A stretch of 37,483 nt of DNA, from assembly GCA_903851415.1 (NCBI GenBank), contig CAINOE010000210.1, positions 1 through 37,483 on the forward strand, written 5' to 3'. The notes below the pieces were generated by a model. That model did not search any database. It worked only from the letters and a program-made list of their open reading frames with translations, and was not told the DNA's origin. Positions within the stretch are counted from its first letter, which is position 1; the number at the start of each line of letters is the position of its first letter. The stretch comes from an uncultured Rhodopila sp. (lineage in GTDB: Bacteria; Pseudomonadota; Alphaproteobacteria; Acetobacterales; Acetobacteraceae). Below are positions 1 through 7,250 of this stretch, in pieces. A program made the translations under genes and the position numbers.

Positions 1-74
1 CCGATCAGGTCGGAGGGCTTGTCGCAGTTGGCGAGCAGTTCGTCCAGCAGTTCGGGTCGGATCGTTCTCATCAT
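1..74 (-). CDS. IS256-family transposase, N-terminal fragment (runs off window)
   Basis: Reading leftward from two consecutive ATG codons (74-69), the 24 visible residues include RPELLDELLANCDKPSDLI. This is the usual opening of IS256-family (mutator-type) transposases, in which a PELLDELL-like helix is followed by a (K/S)P.DL turn before the conserved LLKQLTK region, which would lie outside the window. A purine-rich ribosome site (GAAGGGAG) precedes the ATG. The rest of the gene, including the DDE catalytic residues, is not visible, so whether it is intact is unknown. The gene lies inside the insertion sequence that ends near 136. Confidence 0.7.
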   Translation of the reverse strand, partial: MMRTIRPELLDELLANCDKPSDLI

Positions 75-136
75 GAAACTCCCTTCGGGTTAAGGAAGCC
101 ACGGAATCCGACTTACACAAAGGATCTGACACTCTC
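1..136 (-). mobile_element. End of an IS256-family insertion sequence (cut by window edge)
   Basis: The 5' end of a transposase gene read leftward is followed, outside the gene, by about 60 bp ending in a stretch that on the minus strand begins GAGAGTGTCAGATCC near position 136. IS256-family elements typically have terminal inverted repeats with a GTGTCA-like core a few tens of bases before the transposase start. The outer boundary is placed near 136 by that resemblance only. The other end and any target duplication cannot be seen. Confidence 0.6.
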
Positions 137-262
137 CCGATTTTTGCAGGCCCACCGTCCCGCCAAATCCCCGCTAATCTCGTTTAATCCCGGCAGTATG
201 GTCCAATGGTCTGAGCCATGGCCCTTTCCTATGATCTATTCCACCGCATTCCAAACCCGCAG

Positions 263-1297
263 TCACCCCGCCCCCCTCCCCGCCAAAGCCGCCACCGCCT
301 GCCCCACCAGCTCCTGAATAATCTCCGCCACCGGCTGCACCGACGTCACCATCCCCACCGACTGCCCCGCCATCACCGAACCCGTCTCGATATCCCCCTC
401 GATCACCGCCCGCCGCAGCGCCCCGGCCCAGAACCGCTCCACCAGCAACTGCGCCTCTTCCTTGGTCACCTCGCCCGCCACCAGGCGATCGCGAGTCTCC
501 GCCTGATGCGCCAGGAACTTCTTCGTTCCCTCATTGATCAGCCCACGCACCGGGATCACCGGCAACCGAGGGTCCAGCTCCACCGACGGCATCGCATCCC
601 GCGCGTTCGCACGGACGAAAAACTTCTTGAACTTCTCATGCGCGATCGACTCCTCCGCCGCCGCGAACCGCGTGCCGAGCTGAGCCCCCGACGCACCCAT
701 CTCCAGATACGACAGGATCGCCTCGCCCCGCCCCAGCCCGCCGGCCACGAACACCGGCACATCCTTCAAAAACGGCAGGATCTCCTGCGCCAGCACGGTC
801 AGCGACACCGGCCCGATATGCCCGCCCGCCTCCGACCCCTCGATGACGATCGCATCCGCCCCCGACCGCACCAGCCGCTTCGCCAGCGACAGCGCCGGGG
901 AGAACGTGATCAGCTTCGCCCCCCCATCCTTCACCGCCCGGATTGCCGGCCCCGGAGGCACGCCCCCCGCCAGCACGATGTGGGTCACGCGCGCCTCCAG
1001 GCAAACCCGGATCAGGTCCATCAGCTCCGGATGCATGGTGATCAGGTTCACCCCGAACGGCTTGTCCGTCATCGCCTGCGTCCCGGCGATCTGCTCGGCC
1101 AGCATCGCCGGCTGCATCGCCCCGCAGGCGATCACCCCGAACCCTCCGGCGTTGGAGATCGCCGAGACAAGGTGCTTCTCGCTCAGCCAGCTCATCGCGC
1201 CGCCCATAATGGCGTATTCGCAGCCAAGGAACGCGGTGCCACGCGACCACAACCGGTCAAGCTGCGCGCGGGCGGACGCTAAAGATTCAATTTGCAT
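263..1297 (-). CDS. Nitronate monooxygenase (2-nitropropane dioxygenase family)
   Basis: This is a TIM-barrel FMN protein of the nitronate monooxygenase / FabK-like family, about 344 residues, close to the family length. An early GGAMSWLSEKHLVSAISNAG segment (about residues 32-51) forms the first barrel strand and loop. EGSEAGGHIGP (153-163) carries the conserved GGHxG with the putative catalytic histidine and FMN phosphate contacts. AGGLGRG (185-191) and GASGAQLGTRF (201-211) are the second phosphate-binding loop. Such enzymes oxidise alkyl nitronates to carbonyl compounds and nitrite, although the physiological substrate (propionate-3-nitronate is proposed for class I) is not shown here. 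I chose ATG 1297, which overlaps the end of lysC by 11 bp; an upstream in-frame start at 1354 would lie deep inside lysC. The overlap suggests co-transcription with lysC. Confidence 0.88.
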   Translation of the reverse strand: MQIESLASARAQLDRLWSRGTAFLGCEYAIMGGAMSWLSEKHLVSAISNAGGFGVIACGAMQPAMLAEQIAGTQAMTDKPFGVNLITMHPELMDLIRVCLEARVTHIVLAGGVPPGPAIRAVKDGGAKLITFSPALSLAKRLVRSGADAIVIEGSEAGGHIGPVSLTVLAQEILPFLKDVPVFVAGGLGRGEAILSYLEMGASGAQLGTRFAAAEESIAHEKFKKFFVRANARDAMPSVELDPRLPVIPVRGLINEGTKKFLAHQAETRDRLVAGEVTKEEAQLLVERFWAGALRRAVIEGDIETGSVMAGQSVGMVTSVQPVAEIIQELVGQAVAALAGRGAG

Positions 1298-2519
1298 CGA
1301 GACCAGACGCGGTATGCAGGGCACGGACTGCGAGTTCGGTATATTCCGCCGCAATCAGCACGCTGACTTTGATTTCACTGGTCGAAATGACCTGGATGTT
1401 GATCGCCTTGTCGGCCAGCGCGCTGAACATCGTGTTCGCGACCCCCGCATGGCTGCGCATGCCGACCCCGACAACGCTGATTTTGGCGACGTTGGGGTCC
1501 TCCAGCAGCTCGGTATAGTTGATCTGCCCCTTCACCCCCGCCAGCGCCGTCCGCGCCCGCGGCAAATCGGCCTTGCCCACGGTAAACGTCATGTCGGTGG
1601 TGCCATCGGCGGAGATGTTCTGCACGATCATGTCCACATTGACATGCTGCTCCGACAGCGCGCCGAAGATGGCCGCCGCGATCCCCGGACGATCCGGCAC
1701 GCGGCGCACCGTCAGCTTCGCGTCGTCACGGGAGTATGCGATCCCCGACACAGTCTCTTTTTCCACGATCTCGTCCTCATCAACCACCAGGGTTCCGGTA
1801 TCCTCGCCGGGCAGCGCGTCGGTGAAGCTGGAGAGCACCCGCACTCGGACCCGTTCGTTCATCGCCAGTTCGACGCTGCGCGTTTGCAGCACCTTGGCGC
1901 CGACGGAGGCCAGCTCCAGCATTTCCTCGTAAGAAATCTTCGACAGCTTCCGGGCATGCGGCACGATGCGCGGATCGGTTGTATAGACGCCATTGACATC
2001 GGTATAGATGTCGCACCGGTCCGCCTTCAGCGCCGCCGCCAGCGCCACGGCCGACGTATCCGACCCGCCGCGCCCGAGCGTCGTGATGCGATGGTCCGGC
2101 GCGATGCCCTGGAAGCCGGCGACGATCGCCACCTGGCCGATGCCCATGCGGCGGATCAGTTCCGCGCCCTCGATGTCCTGGATGCGCGCCTTGCCATGTG
2201 CCGTGTCGGTGCGCAGCGGGATCTGCCAGCCCTGCCAGGACCGCGCATCCACCCCGAGGTCCTGCAGCGCGATCGCCAACAGCCCGGCGGTGACCTGCTC
2301 GCCCGTGGCGACCACCGCGTCATATTCCCGCGCGTCGTGCATCAAAGCCAGGTCGGTGCACCATTTCACGAGCTGATTGGTTGCACCGGCCATGGCGGAG
2401 ACGACGACGGCAACCTCATTGCCAACGTCCACCTCGCGTTTGACGCGCTGCGCCACGGTGCGGATGCGGTCGAGATCGGCGACGGAGGTGCCGCCGAATT
2501 TCATAACGATGCGGGCCAT
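1287..2519 (-). CDS. lysC: Aspartate kinase (aspartokinase)
   Basis: It phosphorylates L-aspartate with ATP, the first step towards lysine, threonine, methionine and diaminopimelate. The 410-residue length matches the alpha/beta-type LysC of Proteobacteria. The kinase motif KFGGTS is at residues 7-12, GRGGSDTSA at 149-157 and the DVNGVYTTDPR substrate loop at 174-184. Two ACT regulatory domains follow (about 262-335 and 345-405), the usual site of feedback inhibition by lysine and/or threonine. The frame is open to 2588, but ATG 2519 gives the classic MARIVMKFGGTSV start. The gene is divergent from ubiG with 67 bp between the starts, and nitronate monooxygenase lies downstream with an 11 bp overlap. 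Recognition is firm. Confidence 0.97.
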   Translation of the reverse strand: MARIVMKFGGTSVADLDRIRTVAQRVKREVDVGNEVAVVVSAMAGATNQLVKWCTDLALMHDAREYDAVVATGEQVTAGLLAIALQDLGVDARSWQGWQIPLRTDTAHGKARIQDIEGAELIRRMGIGQVAIVAGFQGIAPDHRITTLGRGGSDTSAVALAAALKADRCDIYTDVNGVYTTDPRIVPHARKLSKISYEEMLELASVGAKVLQTRSVELAMNERVRVRVLSSFTDALPGEDTGTLVVDEDEIVEKETVSGIAYSRDDAKLTVRRVPDRPGIAAAIFGALSEQHVNVDMIVQNISADGTTDMTFTVGKADLPRARTALAGVKGQINYTELLEDPNVAKISVVGVGMRSHAGVANTMFSALADKAINIQVISTSEIKVSVLIAAEYTELAVRALHTASGLDAN

Positions 2520-2586
2520 GCAGGTGATCGGTTGCCAAACTGATGTGAGGGCGCACACATACTGACCAGCAGCGACAGGAGCAACC

Positions 2587-3279
2587 ATGAGTCACGCAAC
2601 CGTCTCGGCCGAGGAGATCGGCAAGTTCGATCGCCTGGCCTCGAAATGGTGGGACCCGGACGGCCCGATGAAGCCGCTGCACCGGATGAATCCGGCCCGC
2701 ATCGGCTGGATCGACGGCCTGATTGGCCATCCGTCCCGCGTGCTCGACGTCGGCTGCGGCGCCGGCCTGGCCGCCGAGGCGCTGGCGAAGCGCGGCCATC
2801 AGGTGCTGGGAATCGATGCCGCCGGGGAGGCGATCGAGGCGGCGAAAGACCACGCCGAGGGCGAAGGGCTGACGCTGACCTACCGCGCCTGCGTCGCCGA
2901 GGACCTCGCCGCCGAGGGCTGCCGCTTCCCCGTCATCACCGCGCTGGAGGTGATCGAGCACGTCCCCGACCCAGCCGCCTTCGTGCGGGTCCTGGCTGAA
3001 CTGCTGGAGCCGGGCGGGCTGCTGGTGCTGTCCACGCTGAACCGCACGCGGCGGTCCTGGCTCACGGCCGTATTCGGCGCCGAATACGTCCTGCGGATGC
3101 TGCCGATCGGCACGCATGACTGGAAGGCGTTCATCGCGCCCTCGGAACTGGGGGCGATGCTGCGGGCGGCAGGCTTGCGCGTGGTGCGGACTACCGGGTT
3201 GCTGCCGGACCCTCTGACCGGGCAATGGCGGACGGGCCGGGATGTCGGGGTGAACTACATGATCGCGGGGGTGAAGTAG
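2587..3279 (+). CDS. ubiG: Ubiquinone biosynthesis O-methyltransferase
   Basis: UbiG carries out both O-methylations in ubiquinone synthesis, using SAM. The protein has 230 residues, close to the family norm. The N-terminal segment FDRLASKWWDPDGPMKPLHRMNP is diagnostic of UbiG. SAM motif I is VLDVGCGAG (52-60), and EVIEHVPDP starting at residue 121 corresponds to the post-I region. The C-terminal half contains the GTHDWKAFI and GVNYMI segments typical of UbiG. The start is fixed by AGGAG at 2577-2581, five bases before the ATG. The gene is divergent from lysC, an arrangement common in alphaproteobacteria. It is followed by a toxin-antitoxin pair rather than directly by lpxB. Confidence 0.96.
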   Translation: MSHATVSAEEIGKFDRLASKWWDPDGPMKPLHRMNPARIGWIDGLIGHPSRVLDVGCGAGLAAEALAKRGHQVLGIDAAGEAIEAAKDHAEGEGLTLTYRACVAEDLAAEGCRFPVITALEVIEHVPDPAAFVRVLAELLEPGGLLVLSTLNRTRRSWLTAVFGAEYVLRMLPIGTHDWKAFIAPSELGAMLRAAGLRVVRTTGLLPDPLTGQWRTGRDVGVNYMIAGVK

Positions 3280-3304
3280 GTGCGGCGAGCCGCGACAAAG
3301 ACCG

Positions 3305-3332
3305 TTGCACGAAGCACGCGTCGTGCTACATT
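3305..3332 (+). promoter_or_regulatory. Promoter with embedded palindrome (operator) of the toxin-antitoxin pair
   Basis: TTGCAC (3305-3310) and TACATT (3327-3332) are separated by 16 bp and resemble a sigma70 promoter directly before the antitoxin start at 3339. The spacer is occupied by the inverted repeat GCACGA (3307-3312) / TCGTGC (3321-3326). Phd/VapB antitoxins normally repress their own operon by binding palindromes that overlap the promoter, so this is a likely operator. If transcription starts 6-7 bases after the -10 box, the messenger would be almost leaderless. Confidence 0.6.
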
Positions 3333-3338
3333 CTTCGC

Positions 3339-3587
3339 ATGACCACGACCCTGACGCTTCGCGACGCCAACCAGCAATTCTCCAGTTGCATCCGCGCTGT
3401 CGAATCCGGTGAGGACTTCATCATCACGCGCAACGGCAAACCGGTTGCGCGGTTGAGCCCGGTCTCCAATGTCCGGGTACTGACGGAACAACAGAAGCAG
3501 GCGCTGGCGCATTTCCGCCGCGTTGTGGAGGAAGGCTGGTCGCTGCACGCGGAACCCTTCGACCGGGACGCGCTGCATGAACGGTGA
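3339..3587 (+). CDS. Type II antitoxin, Phd/YefM family
   Basis: It is an 82-residue protein of the prevent-host-death fold: a short N-terminal strand and helix (TLRDANQQFSSCIRAVESGE), then FIITRNGKPVARLSP, the beta-hairpin that is the hallmark of Phd/YefM antitoxins. The C-terminal part (EEGWSLHAEPFDRDALHER) would be the disordered segment that wraps the toxin. ATG 3339 is preferred over an in-frame ATG at 3225 because the upstream part lies inside ubiG and lacks similarity to antitoxins. The stop overlaps the start of the PIN-domain toxin by 11 bp, a standard translationally coupled arrangement. A promoter and palindromic operator lie immediately upstream. Confidence 0.88.
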   Translation: MTTTLTLRDANQQFSSCIRAVESGEDFIITRNGKPVARLSPVSNVRVLTEQQKQALAHFRRVVEEGWSLHAEPFDRDALHER

Positions 3588-4041
3588 CAGGTTCACGCTT
3601 GATACGAACATTCTGATCTACAGCGTCGATACCGCTGCGGGACCCCGCCACAGGATCGCGGTGGACATCATCGAACGTGCGGTCTGCCTGGCGAGCTGCC
3701 TGACTTTGCAGTCGGTGTCGGAGTTTTTCTGCGCGTGCTCGCGCAAGGGCCTGGTATCCCGGGCCAGCGCGGCCGACATGGCACGGGCTTGGCTGAACAT
3801 GTTCCCCATTGTCTGCGCCACGCCGGAGGCGGCCAGAACCGCGCTGGAGCATGTGCTGGCCGGTCGGACGTCCTATTGGGACGGATTGCTGGTGGCAACG
3901 GCGGCGGAGGCGGGATGTTCGGCGATATTGACGGAAGACCTCGCCGACGGGACGGTGCTTGGCGGCGTCCGGGTGGTCAACCCGTTCAGCCCCGCCGGAT
4001 TATCCGACGCAGCCGATCGGCTGTTGCGATCGTTGCCGTGA
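3577..4041 (+). CDS. PIN-domain toxin ribonuclease (VapC family)
   Basis: A 154-residue PIN-domain protein. The four acidic residues expected for the Mg2+-binding site are visible: D9 in LDTNILIYS, E49 in QSVSEFF, D102 in SYWDGLLVATA and D121 in ILTEDL. VapC toxins cleave RNA, often initiator tRNA or the 23S sarcin-ricin loop; the target here is not predictable. The start at ATG 3577 places the first motif at the usual distance from the N-terminus and overlaps the antitoxin gene by 11 bp. The track frame extends upstream to 3523, but that part is antitoxin coding sequence. The pair appears intact and separates ubiG from lpxB, which suggests insertion into a housekeeping region. Confidence 0.9.
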   Translation: MNGDRFTLDTNILIYSVDTAAGPRHRIAVDIIERAVCLASCLTLQSVSEFFCACSRKGLVSRASAADMARAWLNMFPIVCATPEAARTALEHVLAGRTSYWDGLLVATAAEAGCSAILTEDLADGTVLGGVRVVNPFSPAGLSDAADRLLRSLP

Positions 4042-4054
4042 TCGGCTTTAGCCG

Positions 4055-5185
4055 ATGCCGCTGATCTACCTGATCGCCGGAGAGCAGAGCGGCGACGTGC
4101 TGGGCGCCCGGTTGATGCACGCCATCCGGGCAAAGCGCCCGGACATCGTCTTCGCCGGCATCGGCGGCAGCGCCATGGCGGAGCAGGGGCTGGTAAGCCT
4201 GTTCCCGATCCGCTCCTTGTCCTTGATGGGATTGCTGGAAGTCCTGCCGAAGATCTTCGAACTGCGCGTGCTGCTGAAGCGGACGGTGGCCGATATCCTG
4301 GCCCGGGCGCCCGATGTTCTCGTAACAATCGATTCGCCGGGATTTACTTTGCGCATTCTGCGGGCGCTGAAGTCCACATCGATCCGCCGGGCGCATTACG
4401 TGGCGCCCCAGGTCTGGGCCTGGCGGGAGAGCCGGGTGAAGCATTACCCGGGCCTGTGGGACGAGCTGCTCTGCCTGCTGCCGTTCGAGCCGGCGTTCTT
4501 CGCCCGGCACGGCCTGCACGGGCGGTTCGTCGGCCATCCCGTGCTGGAAAGCGGCGCCGATACCGGAAACGCGCAGCGCTTCCGCGACCGCCACGCCATC
4601 GGCGCCGAGGAAAAGATCGTGACGATCATGCCGGGCAGCCGGCAGACCGAAGTGTCCCGCCTGCTGCCCGTCCTGGAGGCAACGATCCGCCTGCTGCCGG
4701 ACCGTTTCGTTCCGGTCGTGCCGCTGGCCGGTCCGGTCGAGGAAGTCGTGCGCCAGCGCGCCGGGTCGTGGCCGATCAGGCCGATTCTGGTGCGGGATGC
4801 CGAGGACAAGCACGATGCGTTCGCGGCGTCGTCGGCGGCACTGACCAAGTCCGGAACGTCCACGTTGGAACTGGCGCTGGCCGGTGTGCCGATGCTGGTG
4901 ACCTACCGGGTGAACCCGATCTCCCACCAGATCGCCAAACGGCTGATCAAAATCAAATACGCCTCCATCCTCAATCTTCTGCTCGACCGCCCTGTCGTTC
5001 CGGAGTTGCTTCAATACGATAGCCGACCGGATCGGCTCGCTGCGGAATTGCATCGGCTGCTGACCGATCAGGCGGCGGTGGACTTGCAGCGGCAGGGCTG
5101 CGCGGAGGCGCTGGCGATGCTGCGTCCGCCCTCCGGCACGCCATCCGAAGCCGCGGCCGATGCGGTGCTGTCCATGCTGCCGTAG
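4055..5185 (+). CDS. lpxB: Lipid-A-disaccharide synthase
   Basis: LpxB joins UDP-2,3-diacylglucosamine and lipid X to make the lipid A disaccharide at the inner membrane. The 376-residue length is standard. The opening IYLIAGEQSGDVLGARLM matches the family's conserved GExSGD motif. FAGIGGSAMAEQGL, the VTIDSPGFTLR segment, YVAPQVWAWRESRVK and LPFEPAFF are all characteristic, and the C-terminal half has MPGSRQTEV and LTKSGTSTLELAL of the GT19 nucleotide-binding fold. It confirms a Gram-negative envelope. No strong Shine-Dalgarno is seen before ATG 4055, which begins 13 bp after the toxin stop. Confidence 0.97.
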   Translation: MPLIYLIAGEQSGDVLGARLMHAIRAKRPDIVFAGIGGSAMAEQGLVSLFPIRSLSLMGLLEVLPKIFELRVLLKRTVADILARAPDVLVTIDSPGFTLRILRALKSTSIRRAHYVAPQVWAWRESRVKHYPGLWDELLCLLPFEPAFFARHGLHGRFVGHPVLESGADTGNAQRFRDRHAIGAEEKIVTIMPGSRQTEVSRLLPVLEATIRLLPDRFVPVVPLAGPVEEVVRQRAGSWPIRPILVRDAEDKHDAFAASSAALTKSGTSTLELALAGVPMLVTYRVNPISHQIAKRLIKIKYASILNLLLDRPVVPELLQYDSRPDRLAAELHRLLTDQAAVDLQRQGCAEALAMLRPPSGTPSEAAADAVLSMLP

Positions 5186-5398
5186 CAGCGGATAATCGCC
5201 GATCGGCAACGTCAAGTCGCCGGTCCTTACGGGCGAGGCGCTGTGCTGGCATCAGCGCTTCATCGAGACGGCGACGATGATGGAGCGAGGGCGGGTAGGC
5301 TTCGTCATCGGGCGGCTTCCCCCCATGTGCCGCTTGCACCGTCTCGCCAAACCCGGCGGCCGCTTTGTCGTTCTACCTGCTTGCAACAGGAGCGGGCC

Positions 5399-5566
5399 AT
5401 GAAGCAGCCTCATACCGAACACTCGGTCGCGCATACCGAGACCCAGCAGAACACGGGCAACCACAAGAAGCCGGGCACGCCGGATGAGAGTGGCGCCGAT
5501 CGGTTCGGCGGCACGAGGGCAGGCGCGGAGAATATCGAAAAGGCGCCTGATACCGAACGCCCATAA
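5399..5566 (+). CDS. Small hydrophilic protein of unknown function
   Basis: A 55-residue ORF starting at ATG 5399, with a clear ribosome site AGGAG (5388-5392) six bases upstream. The frame is open back to 5243, but only the ATG at 5399 has such a site. The product is very polar and rich in H, T, N, E and G, with no membrane segment and no cysteine, so it is probably disordered. I do not recognise the family. The 213 bp between lpxB and this ORF shows no other gene. The coding call rests mainly on the ribosome site and biased composition. Confidence 0.5.
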   Translation: MKQPHTEHSVAHTETQQNTGNHKKPGTPDESGADRFGGTRAGAENIEKAPDTERP

Positions 5567-5595
5567 GAACGACTCTCCGACCGCGCCCGCCTCGT

Positions 5596-5617
5596 CATGC
5601 CGGCGAAGGTCGGCATT
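5596..5617. repeat. Short dispersed hairpin (ATGCCG...CGGCAT)
   Basis: CATGCCGGCGAAGGTCGGCAT forms a small hairpin of the 'cgtcatgccggcgaaggccggcat' type often scattered through alphaproteobacterial genomes. A related hairpin with perfect 8-bp arms lies at 10478-10497. No function is visible. Confidence 0.45.
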
Positions 5618-5719
5618 TACGGCTTTCGCCGGTGACAGGAACGCCCCGGGTCACGGATCAGTCCCTGGCGGTCCGCAAGGATTGTGCGCTACGGTTGGGC
5701 GTTTTCAGTGGAGGTCTTT

Positions 5720-5917
5720 ATGACCCGGCCCGCAAACGCGGACGGCCTCGACATGGTCCAGACAAACCGCGCGAACCGCCGCGTGCCCCATCCGCCTGCC
5801 CCCGGTTTTCGCAAGGAAGCGCATCGGCAGGCGCTGCTGCTGCGCGGCGCCCCGGAGGAAGCCGAGGCGCTTGATTTCATCGAGGCTGCCGCGGAGTGGG
5901 GGGATAACGAGACATGA
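5720..5917 (+). CDS. MazE-like (DUF3018-type) antitoxin, possibly degenerate N-terminus
   Basis: A 65-residue ORF with a strong ribosome site (GGAGG at 5710-5714). Its C-terminal half, PGFRKEAHRQALLLRGAPEE then LDFIEAAAEWGD, resembles the conserved tail of the small MazE/DUF3018 antitoxins (PGF..E.RRQ.L.......D..F.D....W). The preceding part normally reads LRPVQIWVPDTR; here it is NRANRRVPHPPA, so the N-terminal half may have been altered by compensating frameshifts. The stop overlaps the next ORF's start as ATGA (5914-5917). No MazF-type toxin follows. Assignment is by pattern memory and is moderate. Confidence 0.5.
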   Translation: MTRPANADGLDMVQTNRANRRVPHPPAPGFRKEAHRQALLLRGAPEEAEALDFIEAAAEWGDNET

Positions 5918-6078
5918 AGAAAGCCGATACGGCGGCGTTCCTGGAGATGCTCATGAAGGGACGGGTCGCCCGCCGGGTTGAAGACCTCGACGAGGACACC
6001 CTGGAAGCCATCGCCGGCAGCACCGTCGGGCCCGAGTATGCCGACCTGGATGACCTCATCAAGGATTGGACACCGTGA
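5914..6078 (+). CDS. Short antitoxin-like protein, orphan
   Basis: A 54-codon ORF coupled by an ATGA overlap to the preceding MazE-like ORF. Its last 32 residues align with the tail of the Phd-type antitoxin encoded convergently at 6186-6461: both contain E-A-I..S-V-x-P and end in the identical LDDLIKDWTP. This suggests a toxin-binding tail on a different or shortened N-terminal part (MKKADTAAFLEMLMKGRVARRVED). No toxin gene follows; only a 20-codon GTG ORF (6075-6137) overlaps its stop before the reading frame closes. Confidence 0.5.
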   Translation: MKKADTAAFLEMLMKGRVARRVEDLDEDTLEAIAGSTVGPEYADLDDLIKDWTP

Positions 6079-6185
6079 GGGTCGCGAAGCTGCTATTGGG
6101 CTTTGTCAGCTTTTGTGCCTGTCCGCGGACCGGGTAGCGTATGCGTTTTGGGAGCACGTTTCGGGAGTTCCGGTCGCAGGAAGCT

Positions 6186-6461
6186 TCACGGGGTCCAGTC
6201 TTTGATCAGATCATCCAGATGCTGGTGTCGCGGGTCTACCTCGCTGTGTCGGATTGCTTCGACTAATTCGTCGGGAAGCTCGCCGGCGGCGAAGACCTGA
6301 CGGTCGCGGCGCTTCAGGCGCTGATACTCGCCGGCCGGGATGATGACGGTTCGGTCCTGCCCGTCACGGGTGACGATGACGGTCCGGGTCAGGGCGAGAT
6401 CCAGATTGCGATCGACCTGTTGGCCGAACTCGGTCCCGGATACGCGGAGGATGTCTGCCAT
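6186..6461 (-). CDS. Type II antitoxin, Phd/prevent-host-death family
   Basis: A 91-residue protein: VSGTEFGQQVDRNLDLALT (Phd N-terminal helix), then VIVTRDGQDRTVIIPAGEYQRLKRRDR, the typical Phd beta-hairpin and helix, and a C-terminal tail ending LDDLIKDWTP. Phd proteins repress their own operon through the N-terminal part and neutralise a toxin through the tail. The gene lies 7 bp downstream of a ribbon-helix-helix gene on the same strand and probably forms an operon with it. No toxin gene follows on this strand before the convergent ORF ending at 6078, so the antitoxin seems orphaned or its partner is encoded elsewhere. Confidence 0.82.
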   Translation of the reverse strand: MADILRVSGTEFGQQVDRNLDLALTRTVIVTRDGQDRTVIIPAGEYQRLKRRDRQVFAAGELPDELVEAIRHSEVDPRHQHLDDLIKDWTP

Positions 6462-6468
6462 GCCCGGG

Positions 6469-6732
6469 TTATAGGCCGGGTTCGCAGATCGTGTCGTCCG
6501 GACGGGGCGGCTCGCCGGTTTTGCGGCGCATCAGCCGATCGAAGGCGTCGAAATCGGCGCGGTTGCGGCGCTCGGCGAAGAACTCCGCCGTGCCCATCGC
6601 TGCCAGCTTTTCCGCCACCGCCGTGGCGATGAACTGGTTGACGCTGGTGCCGTCGGCCGCGGCCCGCCGCTCGACTTCGGCCTTGATCGAATGGGGGAGG
6701 CGCAGGGGATAGGTGCTTTGGGGACGCTTCAT
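6469..6732 (-). CDS. Ribbon-helix-helix (HicB/CopG-like) antitoxin or repressor
   Basis: An 87-residue protein beginning YPLRLPHSIKAEVERRAAAD then GTSVNQFIATAVAEKLAAM. This is a ribbon-helix-helix motif as found in HicB-C-terminal and CopG/Arc regulators: a beta-strand, helix, the G-T-S-V-N-Q-F turn, then a second helix. The rest (FFAERRNRADFDAFDRLMRR) is the acidic/basic tail common in such antitoxins. It should bind operator DNA as a dimer. A GGAG lies about nine bases before the ATG on the minus strand. It heads a probable operon with the Phd antitoxin at 6461-6186. No toxin is adjacent, which is unusual. Confidence 0.8.
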   Translation of the reverse strand: MKRPQSTYPLRLPHSIKAEVERRAAADGTSVNQFIATAVAEKLAAMGTAEFFAERRNRADFDAFDRLMRRKTGEPPRPDDTICEPGL

Positions 6733-6850
6733 GTCTCGATTCTCCGTATCACGCGGCAGCCGGGTGTCTGACCGAATGCCGTTGCGAGGTCTGTCTGTTG
6801 AATGCCTTGCGCTCCTCGCGGTCCGTCGCCGGAGTGAACTGTGAGCGCGC

Positions 6851-6879
6851 TTGATTGTCCTTGCGGTTCAAATTATAAT
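6851..6879 (+). promoter_or_regulatory. Strong sigma70-like promoter driving a broken antitoxin gene
   Basis: TTGATT (6851-6856) and a perfect TATAAT (6874-6879) are separated by 17 bp, close to an ideal vegetative promoter and unusually AT-rich for this genome. It points to the Phd-like ORF start at 6899. Confidence 0.6.
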
Positions 6880-6898
6880 AGATAGGAATGGATGCGCT

Positions 6899-7081
6899 AT
6901 GGAAGTCACATCAACAGAGTTCCAGCAGGACGTCGGGCGCTATCGCGATCGTGCTTGCAGGCGTCTCGCGGCCTCAGGCTGCGAAGAGTCCCTCGAACCG
7001 AGTAGCGCTCGGTTTGGGCGGTATCCTTCGGGAGCTCCGGCCGATCGCGGGAAAAGTCCGCTCGTGTCCGCCACGGTATGA
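6899..7081 (+). pseudogene. Remnant of a Phd-family antitoxin gene
   Basis: From ATG 6899 the frame reads MEVTSTEFQQDVGRYRDRA, the standard N-terminal helix of Phd/YefM antitoxins (compare MEVTS.EFQ.NVGRYQD.A). It then runs into arginine- and serine-rich sequence without the expected TRNG-type hairpin and ends at 7081. The 5' end, a GATAGGA ribosome site and a near-consensus promoter are preserved, so this looks like a once-functional antitoxin gene broken by a deletion or frameshift soon after codon 19. No toxin follows. Confidence 0.65.
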
Positions 7082-7190
7082 AGCTTCGCCGTGACCCCAG
7101 CTCGTTTTAGCCGATCGCGTCACCGGCCGGGGCGACTCGCAACAGCGCTGCCGGAGCTCCTATTGAGACCACATCCACATCACGATTATA

Positions 7191-7220
7191 TTGGTATCCT
7201 AAAGAAAGCACGTATACAAT
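7191..7220 (+). promoter_or_regulatory. Possible promoter before a short VapB-like ORF
   Basis: TTGGTA (7191-7196) and TACAAT (7215-7220), spaced by 18 bp, lie in a locally AT-rich stretch about 30 bp before the ATG at 7251. Confidence 0.35.
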
Positions 7221-7250
7221 ACGATTCACCTTTGCTGAAGAGGCTTGCCT

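Noticed and set aside
6075..6137. Stump of a PIN-family toxin (20-codon GTG ORF)
   Set aside because: The opening VRVAKLLLGF only vaguely recalls a PIN start and lacks the aspartate, so it is not called as a gene.
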